A DNA stretch of 64,000 bases from Siphonodentalium dalli. Its lineage: Eukaryota; Mollusca; Scaphopoda; Gadilida; Siphonodentaliidae. How positions within the stretch are numbered: the first letter of the stretch is position 1; every line of letters begins with the position of its first letter. Below, one piece after another: positions 35,798-47,852 of the stretch. Position numbers and translations under genes: made by a program. Under the pieces are notes generated by a model. The model was given only the letters and a program-made list of their open reading frames with translations, was not told the DNA's origin and ran no database searches. The DNA lies in assembly GCA_032622095.1 (NCBI GenBank), contig CP136067.1, positions 41,213,549 to 41,277,548 of the forward strand, in the 5' to 3' direction.

Positions 35798-38700
35798 CAA
35801 GCTGATGTGCCCGACTTCGTCCGGGATATTTAGGGATTTCATTGTGATCGCCTCCGTCTGGGCAGAATCGGTCCAGAAGCATGCCTATATGAACTTATAA
35901 GAGCGAGGTCAAGGACACGGTCGCATATTGTTCCCGGGATCATATATAGGCATAAATACCAAATTTGAGTCTGATCGGTCGAGGTCCAGCAACTATGAGA
36001 CAGACAAAAGTTCCAAAATATATATGTACTAGAAGGTGACCCGACTTTGTCCGGGCTTTGACCTTGAATTGACCATTTTGAAGGTCAAGGTCAGGTGGGA
36101 TCACGATTTGACCCGTCCAAAACACTGCCCGGACAAAAGTACCCGTTGAAATCCATCCGGTTTTACCCGATTTGACCTTGAATTGATCATTTTGAAGGTC
36201 AAGGTCAGGTCGGGGTCACGACTCGACCCGTCCAAAACACCCAGTAGACAAAAGTAACCCTATGTATCAAATTTCGTCGAAATCCCATCAAAATTCGCGA
36301 TTTGACCTCGAATTGACCCGATTTCAAGCTCAAGGTCACGTCGCACGGGAAAATGAATATGCTTATGAGACTCCCCATACGAAAGCACCCCCACGTACCA
36401 AGTTTCATCGAAATCCCGTGATATTCGGGCGTTTGACCTTGAAATAACCCGATGTCAAGGTCACGTCGCACGGGCAAATTAATAGGTTTATGCCACTCCC
36501 CGGCCGAAGGTAACCGCACATACCAAGTTTCATCGAAATCCCGTGATATTCGGGAGTTTGACCTTGAAATTACCCGATTTCAAGGTCAAGGCCACGTCGC
36601 ACGGGCAAATTAATAGGCCCATGTCACTCCCCGGCCGAAAATACCCCAACATACCAAGTTTCATCGAAATCGGCTCGGCCGTTTTCGAGTCCATCGATTA
36701 CAGACAGACAGACACACATATCTTCCAAAATATGTAATAGACTAGAAGGTGACCCGACTTCGTCCGGGTTTGACCTTGAATTGTTTATTTTGAAGGCCAA
36801 GGTCAAGTGGGGTCACGATTTCACCCGTCCAAAACACAGTGCCCGAACAAAAGTACCCGACAAAAGTACCCGTCGAAATCCATCCGGTTTTACCCGATTT
36901 GACCTTGAATTGACCATTTTGAAGGTCAGGTGGGGTCAAACACCAACACCCCAAAAATGGTGGAAATCGGCCCGGCGGATACCGGGAAATCGGCCCAGCG
37001 GATACCGAGATACCCTAGCTATGCATCAAATTTCGTCCGTAAAAATCCGCCAGGTTTAACACACGCTCATTAATTATCAAGTTTCAACGGAAAGATAAAT
37101 TGCCATCGGTGCCCGAGATATCGCCAAGACGTCTGAAACAGTCAAATGCATCGGCCGTTTAAGCGTTAACGTGATCTAACGTTATGACCTCTAACGACGT
37201 CATAGAAGTTACGCATTGTTTTTATCCTGATGGAAGATAGTACCACTTCTTCTTGATAATTGAGGCAGATAACTAAACGGATACACACGCATTATATATC
37301 GTTGGAAAGAGGAAACACGAAAGATTCTCACAGTGTCATTATTATGACTGGCATTTTATTATTCGCGCTGTTTCGAATCGATTTGTAAGCACCGAACTTA
37401 AATGAAAGTCCCTTAACACAGCGTAAAAACAGATTTGACCTCGGCACGTGAAAAGTTTACCTCGGATCTGAAAATCAATAGGCCTATGTTACTCCTGACC
37501 CGAAAATACCCCCACATACCAAGTTTCATCGAAATCGGGTCGGCCGTTTTCGAGTTCATCGATTACACACACACAAACAAACAGATCTTCCAAAATATAT
37601 AATAGATAGTAGACTAGCTAATTTGCCGACTTCGTCCGGGCTATTTAGGGTTTTCTTTGTGATCGCCTCCGTCTGGGCAGAATATACATCGTCTGGACAA
37701 ACTATTGTTCGATCGGTACAAAAACATGCCTATATGAGCGTATATGAGCGAGGTCAGTACACGGTCGTACGTGAAATTGGACTCGACGCCCATTTTGTTT
37801 CCGGGATCAAAGTAGGCCAACATACCAAACTCGAGTCGGATCGTGTGAGGACCAGAAACATGCCTCGATGAGCGTATATGAGCGAGGTAACTGTCACGGT
37901 CAAGGACACGGTCGCATGTGAAATTGGACGCGCCCATATTGTTCCCCATATCAAAGTAGTCCTATACATACCAAATTTGAGTCGGGCAAATGAATATGCT
38001 TTTGAGACTCCCCATATGAAAGTACCCCCACATACCCAGTTTCATCGAAATCCCGTGATATTCGGGCGTTTGACCTTGAAATTACCCGATTTCAAGGTCA
38101 AGGTCACGTCGCACGGGCAAATTAATAGGCCTATGTCACTCCCCGGCCGAAAATACACCCATATACCAAGTTTCATCGCAATCCCGTGATATTCGGGCGT
38201 TTGACCTTGAAATTACCCGATTTCAAGGTCAAGTTTACGTCGCACGGGAAAATTAATAGGCCTATGTCACTCCCCGGCCGAAAATACACCCACATACCAA
38301 GTTTCATCGAAATCCCGTGATATTCGGGCGTTTGACCTTGAAATTGCTCTATTTCAAGGTCAATGTCACGTCGCACGGGCAAATTAATAGGCCTATGTCA
38401 CCCACGGCCGAAAATACCCCAGCATACCAAGTTTCATCGAAATCGGATCGGCCATTTTCGAGTTCATCGCGATCACACACACACACACACACCCTGACAG
38501 ATCTTCCAAAATATATAATAGACTAGCCGATGAGACCGACGTTGTCCGGGCTATTCAACAACCAAATTTCAAGTCGATAGCTCCACCCGCTTCCGAGATC
38601 TGGCGTCGCACGGGCTCGGCGACCCGATAAAATTCGTATCCGGGACAAGATACATTCACATAGCAAATTTCAAGTTTCCGATATCTCGTCTGCGCATGCG

Positions 38701-39201
38701 CGAAGCTGGTGTCGCACGGGCTCGGCGACCCGATAAAATTCGTATCCGGGGCAAGATACATTCACATAGCAAATTTCAAGTCGATAGCTCCACCCTTTTC
38801 CGAGATCTATGAGCCCGACGATGTCCGGGTTATTCAAAAACCAAATTTCAAGTCGATAGCTCCACCCGTTTCCGAGATCTGGTCTGCGCATGCGCGAAGC
38901 TGGCGTCGCACGGGCTCGGCGACCCTATAAAATTCGTATCCGGGGCAAGATACATTCACGTAGCAAATTTCAAGTCGATAGCTCCACCCGTTTCCGAGAT
39001 CTCGTCTGCGCATGCGCGAAGCGGGCACCGCAACGGCTCGCCAATACGACAACGTCGACCGCCTGGTCAAACTACACACACGTACCAAGTTTCGTCCCGA
39101 TCGGTCGAGAATCGTAGATTTGTATAAATGACATACAGACATACAGACTTACAGACTTACAGACATACAGACAGACAGAGGTCTTCCAAATATATAGGAG
39201 A
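35798..39201 (-). mobile_element. Head-to-tail array of five Helitron-like units
   Basis: On the minus strand each unit begins TC(TA)..ATATATTTTGGAAGA with a GTCT/GT microsatellite close by, and ends with a hairpin (CCCGgacaaagtCGGG or a variant) plus CTAG. Junctions of CTAG with the next start lie at 36028/36029, 36741/36742, 37613/37614 and 38522/38523, defining units of 231, 713, 872, 909 and 679 bp. Core repeats of about 120 bp fill units 2 and 4 (caagtttcatcgaaatc, ttgaccttgaaatt, cacgtcgcacgggcaaatta). Unit 5 has another core with gcgcatgcgc. The right edge has the expected host T at 39202; the left CTAG is mutated to CAAG. Confidence 0.75.
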
Positions 39202-39856
39202 TAAATGGAGAGTAGTAAATGAGGGGGGACGTGAGGTTGTTGATCGGACAAGTACTCGGTTATAGTCGGTGAGTCAACACCAAAGTCACAGTCGAGTTGA
39301 ATGCTTACGTCCTTTTAACGCTTATAATTTCTGCTTAGATGGGTGATTTGTATCGGAATGTTCCACTATGGAAAGTTCGTGAATGTATAAATATAGAACA
39401 TCCTTGACAGTACAGCATGAAACTAAATTCGATCAGCAATTTTAGCATTATTTTTGCCTGTAAGTCGGGTTTTAAGTGTTGCTGTTTTTTTTCATGGAAA
39501 ATAAACCAACAAGGGATGTAATTTTTAATCTCCACCCGTCAAAAACCGCCACAAACAGAAAGAACATCAAAATGTAGATAGACTTTGTCCGTATACAAAT
39601 AAGAAATATCGCATAAACAGTATGTTATGGTCATATGTGAGGGTATCACCCCCCCCCCCCCCCTCCCCCCTGAATCCCGAATACGAGTTAATTTTGGGGG
39701 TGAATCCTGAATACATGTTAAGAAATAATATGCGATAAATGACATACAAATTGACTGTTTTAATATCAGACAGATACAAGCAGAAGTTACATAGACACAT
39801 TATGATGCCGGTCGCGTTATGAGGCCGTTATGATACCATTAATGATACTTTATGAT

Positions 39857-40945
39857 CAGGGATGTGGCTAGAGGGTTTCCGTTGGGGGGTGTCCACCTTT
39901 GGAATTTCCAACTGCACCCCCCCCCCCCCCTCTCGAGTCAGAATCAGACCGAACACAAGTTTTGCATAATTCCATTTGCACACCCCCCTTCCACCTCAGT
40001 GTTTAGGCCTAATATCCTATATCTTCATAAACCATGGTTCTATATTCCCGGTATGAGAACATTCAGATATTTTAACCTGAAACATTGCATAAATCCTAAC
40101 ATCTAGTGGTCTAACTCCATACAAATGCACACGGCTACGGGCAAGAGACCACGACACACCGAGCTGACCATCGTTGTTCGGCCGGTGTGAGAAAATTTTG
40201 AAATTTGAACAAGAAAATCACAAATCCTAGCATCCAGACTGGCCTCAACTAAAGCTTTCCTGTAGTGTTGGAAATTTCAAACCTCATACTCCGCCTCAGG
40301 TTGGAAAATTCTCCAACTGATGACCACAAGTTTGATCAAATGTAGTAAAATATTGTTAAAATTATTAGCATTTTTGTATTGGCCACAGGGGAGAGACAAT
40401 GGCACACCGGGCCGACCATGGTTCGGCCCGGTGTGGGAATTTTTTTTAATCTGAACAAGAAAATCGCAAAATCCTAGCATCTAGACTAGCGTCAAGCATT
40501 CTTAGAGTTGGAAATTTCAAACCTGACACACCACTTAGGTTGGAAAATTTACAACTGATGACAATTCCAATGCCAATGTATGAGAATATTGTTTTCTTAA
40601 ATTAACTAGCATTTTTTGACTGGCCACGGGGGAGGGATCAGGACACAAGATTTCCAAGTGTTGGAAATTTCCAACCTGTCACCCTCCTGAGGTTGGAAAT
40701 TTCCAACTGATGACCATTTCAGTCCAAAATTTTGACAAAAAATAGGAAAATATGCAAATATTGGTCCAAAAACAATTAATTCCCCCCCCCCCCAATAAAT
40801 TGTTTGAAAATCAAACTACAAGAACATTTCAACCTATTATATGTGTGAAATTTCCAACTAATGTTTTGGCAGGTATGAAATTTCCAACTGTTGAAAATTT
40901 TGACCAAAGTTGGGGGTGAGACCCCCCCCTGTCGCCACGTCTCTG
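39857..40945. mobile_element. Non-autonomous hAT element, sister of 12406-13462
   Basis: It starts CAGGGATGTGGCTAGAGGG and ends CGCCACGTCTCTG. Flanking octamers TTTATGAT and TTTGTGTT agree at six of eight positions, a decayed target-site duplication. The interior matches the 12.4-kb copy throughout (aacacaagttttgcataatt, ggccgaccat, ttggaaatttccaa repeated, accaaagttgggggtgagac). No transposase. Confidence 0.7.
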
Positions 40946-41405
40946 TTTGTGTTGGCATGGTGGTCGAATATGCCCAAGAAGCTATTCTACCCACTCATTC
41001 ATACATATAACTAGCACAAAATATTATGTTGCGCCATCAAAACCTGCGTCCAAGATGTTTTGCTTGAACCCGAATACCAGTTAATTCGGGGGTATGAATC
41101 CCGCGTACGGCTTCAAAACACACTGAATCCCGCGTACCGAAAGGGGGGGGGTGATACCCTCATATGTATGTAAACAAAAGCATAAAAAGTTACTTTTCTG
41201 GTGTTTGTATATATTATGATGGTAAACATAAAGAGCGTTCTTTGTTGGTGAATACCTGATATGGAACTAATAAAGAGCGTTTATGTCATTTGTGAGTGAT
41301 TAGCCAGTATCATTGTGCTGTCTTCTGTAACACATGCAATCAGGCTCTTGCTTTGGGTAAAATATAGTAGGTCTTTATGATAACATGCTGTGTACGCGAT
41401 GGTCA

Positions 41406-42854
41406 TCTCATATATATTTTGAAGACCTCTGTTTGTTTGTTTGTCTGTCTGTCTGTCATTTATACAAATCTACGATTCTCGACCGATCGGGACGAAACTT
41501 GGTACGTGTGTGTAGTTTGACCAGGCGGTGAACGTTGTCGTATTGGTGAGCCCGTGCGGCGCCCGCTTCGCGCATGCGCAGACGAGATCTCGGAAACGGG
41601 TGGAGCTATCGACTTGAAATTTGCTATGTGAATGTATCTTTCCCCGGATACGAATTTTATCGGGTCGCCGAGCCCGTGCGACGCCAGCTTCGCGCATGCG
41701 CAGACGAGATCTCGGAAACGGGTGCTATCGACTTGAAATTTGGTTTTAGAAACGGGTGGAGCTATCGACTTGAAATTTGGTTTTTGAATAGCCCGGACAA
41801 CGTCGGGCTCATCGGCTAGTCTCATATATATTTTGAAGACCTCTGTCTGTATGTATGTTTGTTTGTTTGTCTGTCTGTCTGTCTGTCTGTCATTTATACA
41901 AATCTACGATTCTCGACCGATCGGGACGAAACTTGGTACGTGTGTGTAGTTTGACCAGGCGGTGAACGTTGTCGTATTGGCGAGCCCGTGCGGCGCCCGC
42001 TTCGCGCATGCGCAGACGAGATCTCGGAAACGGGTGGAGCTATCGACTTGAAATTTGGTATGTGAATGTATCTTGCCCCGGATACGAATTTTATCGGGTC
42101 GCCGAGCCCGTGCGACGCCAGCTTCGCGCATGCGCAGACGAGATCTCGGCAACGGGTGGAGCTATCGACTTGAAATTTGGTTTTTGAATATCTTGCCCCG
42201 AATACGAATTTTATTGGGTCGCCGGGCCCGTGCGACGCCAGCTTCGCGCATGCGCAGACGAGATCTCGGAAACGGGTGGAGCTATCGACTTGAAATTTGG
42301 TATGTGAATGTATCTTGCCCCGGATACGAATTTTATCGGGTCGCCGAGTCCGTGCGACGCCAGCTTCACGCATGCGCAGACGAGATCTCGGAAACGGGTG
42401 GAGCTATCGACTTGAAATTTGGTATGTGAATGTATCTTGCCCCGGATACGAATTTTATCGGGTCGCCGAGCCCGTGCGACGCCAGCTTCGCGCATGCGCA
42501 GACCAGATCTCGGAAACGGGTGGAGCTATCGACTTGAAATTTGGTTTTTGAATAGCCCGGACAACGTCGGGCTCATCGGCTAGTCTCATATATATTTTGA
42601 AGACCTCTGTTTGTCTGTCTGTCTGTCTGTCTGTCATTTATACAAATCTACGATTCTCGACCGATCGGGACGAAACTTGGTACGTGTGTGTAGTTTGACC
42701 AGGCGGTCGACGTTGTCGTATTGGCGAGCCCGTGCGGTGCCCGCTTCGCGCATGCGCAGATGAGATATCGGAAACGGGTAGAGCTATCGACTTGAAATTT
42801 GGTTTTTGAATAGCCCGGATGAATAGCCCGGACAACGTCGGGCTCATCGGCTAG
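41406..42854 (+). mobile_element. Helitron-like units P1-P3 of the plus-strand concatemer
   Basis: P1 41406-41819, P2 41820-42583 and P3 42584-42854 each start TCTCATATATATTTTGAAG (P3 alike), pass a (GTCT)n microsatellite and end GCCCGgacaacgtCGGGC-tcatcgg-CTAG, a hairpin followed by CTRR. P1 is preceded by a host A at 41405. They contain one to five copies of a roughly 120-bp core (gagatctcggaaacgggtgg, agctatcgacttgaaatttg) carrying gcgcatgcgc. Unit 5 of the minus-strand array is the same family in reverse. Repeating frames across them are not proteins. Confidence 0.8.
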
Positions 42855-42878
42855 TCTACTATATAATTTGAGACTTCC

Positions 42879-42928
<50 letters not shown>

Positions 42929-43441
42929 ATATATGTATATGTGGGTACTTCATAGAATCGAAAACGCGTGTAGGAACGGGCATCCCCACGGCAATGTCGG
43001 CTTATAAGACATCTTTACTACACATGACAACCGGGTCTCTATATATGTACCAAAATTACGCCGCGTGGGTGACTGGGAAATTCCAGGGAATGCCGATTGA
43101 GCTCAAACTTGCTACCTACGGGAAGTGTCATATATATGTGTGTGTCCTTTATAGACTCGAACCGATTGAGCTCAAACTTGCTAAATACGGGAAGTGTCAT
43201 GGACGGGTTCATTGAAAAACAAAAAAAAATCGGGTAAAATTAAAAAGGCACAATTAACTCATTGAAAAACAAAAACATCTCGTAAAATTTAAACACAAAA
43301 ACAAAAAAATTAACTCATTGAAAAACAAAAAATTCAATTAATTTAAAAAAAAAATTAAAACTTAAAAATTGTCATGTTTCTGACTATTGCCGCCAGTGGC
43401 GGGCTAACCTGCTAGTCTATACTATATATTTTGAGACTTCG

Positions 43442-43511
<70 letters not shown>

Positions 43512-45848
43512 ATAGAATCCAAAACGCGTGTACAGATTGAGCTCAAACTTCCTATGTAAGTGTCAAATCCCATCGACACGACCGTGGTCGCGGTTTAGAG
43601 AAGCTCAGAGCACCCGTTCTCCAATCTCAAATCACCGCAAAGGCAAGGCGTGGGTTAATCAAGTGATTATTTAATGAGCGTTTGTTTTTGACGCATCTCT
43701 ATAAAGAGCGTCTGTTTGCCAATCAACGTTATTTGCATCTGCAGAGAGATATACGGAACATACATTAAATTTAAAAAACATTTGTTTCTGACCAACCCTG
43801 CGAGCACGGATGGCGCGCTTTGTTTTTACAGTATATACTTATATACCGAAATCATCCCAGATAATCACGAATATAGCATCAGATTTCTCCCCAGATATAC
43901 CGCTATAAAGCTATCGGAATCTGCCAATCTACGGGAAATTCCAGGGAATGCCGATTGAGCTCAAACTTGCTACCCACGGGAAGTGTCATATATATGCGTG
44001 TGTCCTTTATAGACTCGAACCGATTGAGCTCAAACTTGCTAAATGAGAAAATAGCCCCCAAGCCGTAAATATCAACAACAACGATATTACTAAATACACG
44101 TTTTCGGCAATGTGAGAGTTTTCGGGGAGCCGTGATGCCAACAACAACGACCCGAAGCCCTGAATGCCAACAACAGATTCAATGCAATGTTATCTATTAT
44201 GCAGAGAGATTTCACGACATTACGACGGGTACGGCAGACTCAAAATATTATGCAGACAGATTTCCCGACGGGAAGCGTTTGTTTTAAATTCAATGCAATG
44301 TTATCGTAGAGAGATTTCACGAAACAAAGAATGCGTTGTCTGTCGTTCCTAGGAAGGGGGGATTTCTACGGGTAAATTTTTCCGCCAGAAACAAAAAAAA
44401 TAATTAAAACAATTTACAATTTAATTAAAACAATTTAAAATTAAAAAAAATTAACAATAAAAAAACAATTCAGAAACAAAATATATTAAATTTAAAAAAC
44501 ATTAAATTCATATTCAAAAATGTCATGTTTCTGAAACAAAGCCATGGGACGAATGCCGCCAGTGGCGGGCTAACCTGCTAGTCTATACTATATATTTTGA
44601 GACTTCGTATATATATATATGTGTGTATATATGTGTGTACTTCATAGAATCCAAAACGCGTGTAAAGATTGAGCTCAAACTTCCTATGTAAGTGTCAAAT
44701 CACATCGACACGACCGTGGTCGCGGTTTAGAGAAGCTCAGAGCACCCGTTCTCCAATCTCAAATCACCGCAAAGGCACGGCGGGGGTTAATCAAGTGATT
44801 ATTTAATGAGCGTTTGTTTTTGACGCATCTCTATAAAGAGCGTCTGTTTCCCATTCAACGTTATTCGCATCTGCAGAGTTATACGGTAACATTGACTGCA
44901 TTTCCTATGCGGGGAGATTTATTGGATGTAGTACTCTTACAACATCATTGTTATAGTATGTATGACACTTAGGTCAGGGCTTAGGGGGGGGGGGTAGTTA
45001 TAGGCATAATGCTTCTCAGAAATCCCGGTTACAAACCAACACTCACAATTTCGTATTTACGCAAACGTTATCGCTCGAAAGCAGAGAGAAAGTGCTTTCC
45101 TATTTTTAGAACGCAACACATGTTTACGTCGCGTTGGGGTTCACCACGGGGACTATTGACCAACACTCACAATTTCGTCTTTTGCATCAGATACCAACAC
45201 CTCGACCGATCGGATATATGTGTGTATGTGTGTATATATGTGGGTACTTCATAGAATCGAAAACGCGTGTAGGAACGGGCATCCCCACGGCAATGTCGGC
45301 TTATAAGACATCTTTACTACACATGACAGCCGATGGACAATTGGTCTCTATATATGTACCAAAATTACGCCGCGTTGGTGACTGGGGAATTCCAGGGAAT
45401 GCCGATTGAGCTCAAAAGTGTCATATATATGAGTGTGTCCTTTATAGACTCGAACCGATTGAGCTCAAACTTGCTAAATACGGGAAGTGTCATGGACGGG
45501 TTCATTGAAAAACAACAAAAAATCGGGTAAAATTTAAAAACAAAATTAAAAAGGCACAATTAACTCCTTGAAAAACCAAAAAAAATCGGGTAAAATTTAA
45601 AAACAAAAAATTCAATTAAAAAATTTAAAAAGCACAATTAACTCATTGAAAAACAAAATAATTAACTCATTGAAAAACAAAAAATTAAATTAAAATTGTC
45701 ATGTTTCTGACTATTGCCGAAATTTACTGCAAATGCAGCACAAGTGTCTCGGAACCTGTTGCAATTGCTTTTACAAACAAAGCCATGGGACGAATGCCGC
45801 CAGTGGCGGGCTAACCTGCTAGTCTATACTATATATTTTGAGACTTCG

Positions 45849-45879
<31 letters not shown>

Positions 45880-47852
45880 ACTTCATAGAATCCAAAACGC
45901 GTGTACAGATTGAGCTCAAACTTCCTATGTAAGTGTCAAATCCCATCGACACGACCGTGGTCGCGGTTTAGAGAAGCTCAGAGCACCCGTTCTCCAATCT
46001 CAAATCACCGCAAAGGCACGGCGTGGGTTAATCAAGTGATTATTTAATGAGCGTTTGTTTTTGACGCATCTCTATAAAGAGCGTCTGTTTGCCATTCAAC
46101 GTTATTTGCATCTGCAGAGAGATATACGGAACATACATTAAATTTAAAAAACATTTGTTTCTGACCAACCCTGCGAGCACGGATGGCGCGCTTTGTTTTT
46201 ACAGTATATAGTCATATACCGAAATCATCCCAGATAATCACGAATATAGCATCAGATTTCTCCCCAGATATACCGTTATAAAGCTATCGGAATCTGCCAA
46301 TCTACGGGAAATTCCAGGGAATGCCGATTGAGCTCAAACTTGCTACCCACGGGAAGTGTCATATATATGAGTGTGTCCTTTATAGACTCGAACCGATTGA
46401 GCTCAAACTTGCTAAATAAGAAAATATCCCCCAAGCCGTAAATATCAACAACAACGATATTACTAAATACACGTTTTCGGCAATGTGAGAGTTTTCGGGG
46501 AGCCGTGATGCCAACAACAACGACCCGAAGCCCTGAATGCCAACAACAGATTCAATGCAATGTTATCTATTATGCAGAGAGATTTCACGACATTACGACG
46601 GGTACGGCAGACTCAAAATATTATGCAGACAGATTTCCCGACGGGAAGCGTTTGTTTTAAATTCAATGCAATGTTATCGTAGAGAGATTTCACGAAACAA
46701 AGAATGCGTTGTCTGTCGTTCCTAGGAAGGGGGGATTTCTACGGGTAAATTTTTCCGCCAGAAACAAAAAAAATAATTAAAACAATTTACAATTTAATTA
46801 AAACAATTTAAAATTAAAAAAAATTAACAATAAAAAAACAATTCAGAAACAAAATATATTAAATTTAAAAAACATTAAATTCATATTCAAAAATGTCATG
46901 TTTCTGAAACAAAGCCATGGGACGAATGCCGCCAGTGGCGGGCTAACCTGCTAGTCTACTATATAATTTGAGAACTCCGTATATATGTGTGTGTGTGGGG
47001 GGGGGGGTACTTCATAGAATCGAAAACGGCTGGTCGGATCGAGCTCAAATTTCCTATCTAAGATTAAAAACCCACGGGAACGGTCAACGTCGCGTTTTGG
47101 ACAAGCTCTGAGCACTCATTCTCCACTCCCAATCATCAAAATCACCGCAAACGGCACACCGGGGGTTAAGGCAGGCACGATCTTTATATTGACCATGTTT
47201 GGAATTGTTAACCGACTAACGCTCTTTATTGTCATCGGCGTTGCTAAACGCTCGCATGTGCCTACGAAACTACGGACGAAAACGCGAAATGCATTTATCT
47301 TGATTAAAAAGGCAGAATTAACTCATCGGAAAACAAAACTTGCGTGTTGTGTGATTTCAATCATACATCTTTTAGGAACGGGTACTGCGTGTTGTGTGAA
47401 AAAAAATGCGTGTTGTGTGATTCTTATGTCTGTCGTTCCTAGGAACGGGGTAAATTTTCATCGGGTCAGTTTTTCCGCCCGATTTACTTTAAATCATACC
47501 TCTTTTAGTGACGGGTACTGCGTGTTCTGTGATTCTTATGTCTTCTTCACCTTGAAACGGGTACCCACAAATTATATATGTATGTGTGTCCTTTATAGAC
47601 TCGAACCGATTGAGCTCAAACTTGCTACCTACGGGAAATGTCATGGACGGGTTAAATTGTGACTCCGACCTGACCTTCGGGAAAAATGCACAATTAACTC
47701 ATGTTATAAACAAAAAATTAATATTAACTCATTGAAAAACAAAAAATTAAATTAAAAAATTAATTATAAAAATTAACTAAAAAAAATAATTGAAAAATTA
47801 AAAAATTGTAATGTTTCTGACGAACGCCGCCAATGGCGGGCTAACCTGCTAG
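42855..47852 (+). mobile_element. Helitron-like units Q1-Q5 of the plus-strand concatemer
   Basis: Q1 42855-43415, Q2 43416-44581, Q3 44582-45822, Q4 45823-46954 and Q5 46955-47852 each start TCTA(TA)CTATATA-TTTGAGA, then a (TA)n/(GT)n microsatellite and tacttcatagaatc. Each ends CCGCCagtGGCGG-gctaacctg-CTAG (one mismatch in Q5). Host T follows at 47853. Q2 and Q4 are near-identical apart from microsatellite length; Q3 is a chimera of Q2-like, foreign and Q1-like parts. No Rep or helicase frame exists, so they are non-autonomous. Confidence 0.8.

Noticed and set aside
41460-42637. Repeating open frames (QVDSSTRFRDLVCACAK, WSYRLEIWYVN types) on both strands
   Set aside because: They follow the Helitron core repeat on both strands in several frames and end at unit boundaries. 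They reflect a roughly 120-bp period without stops, not a protein.
41460-42860. CRISPR-like regularly spaced repeats
   Set aside because: Eukaryotic context; repeats of about 120 bp without unique spacers and with Helitron ends.
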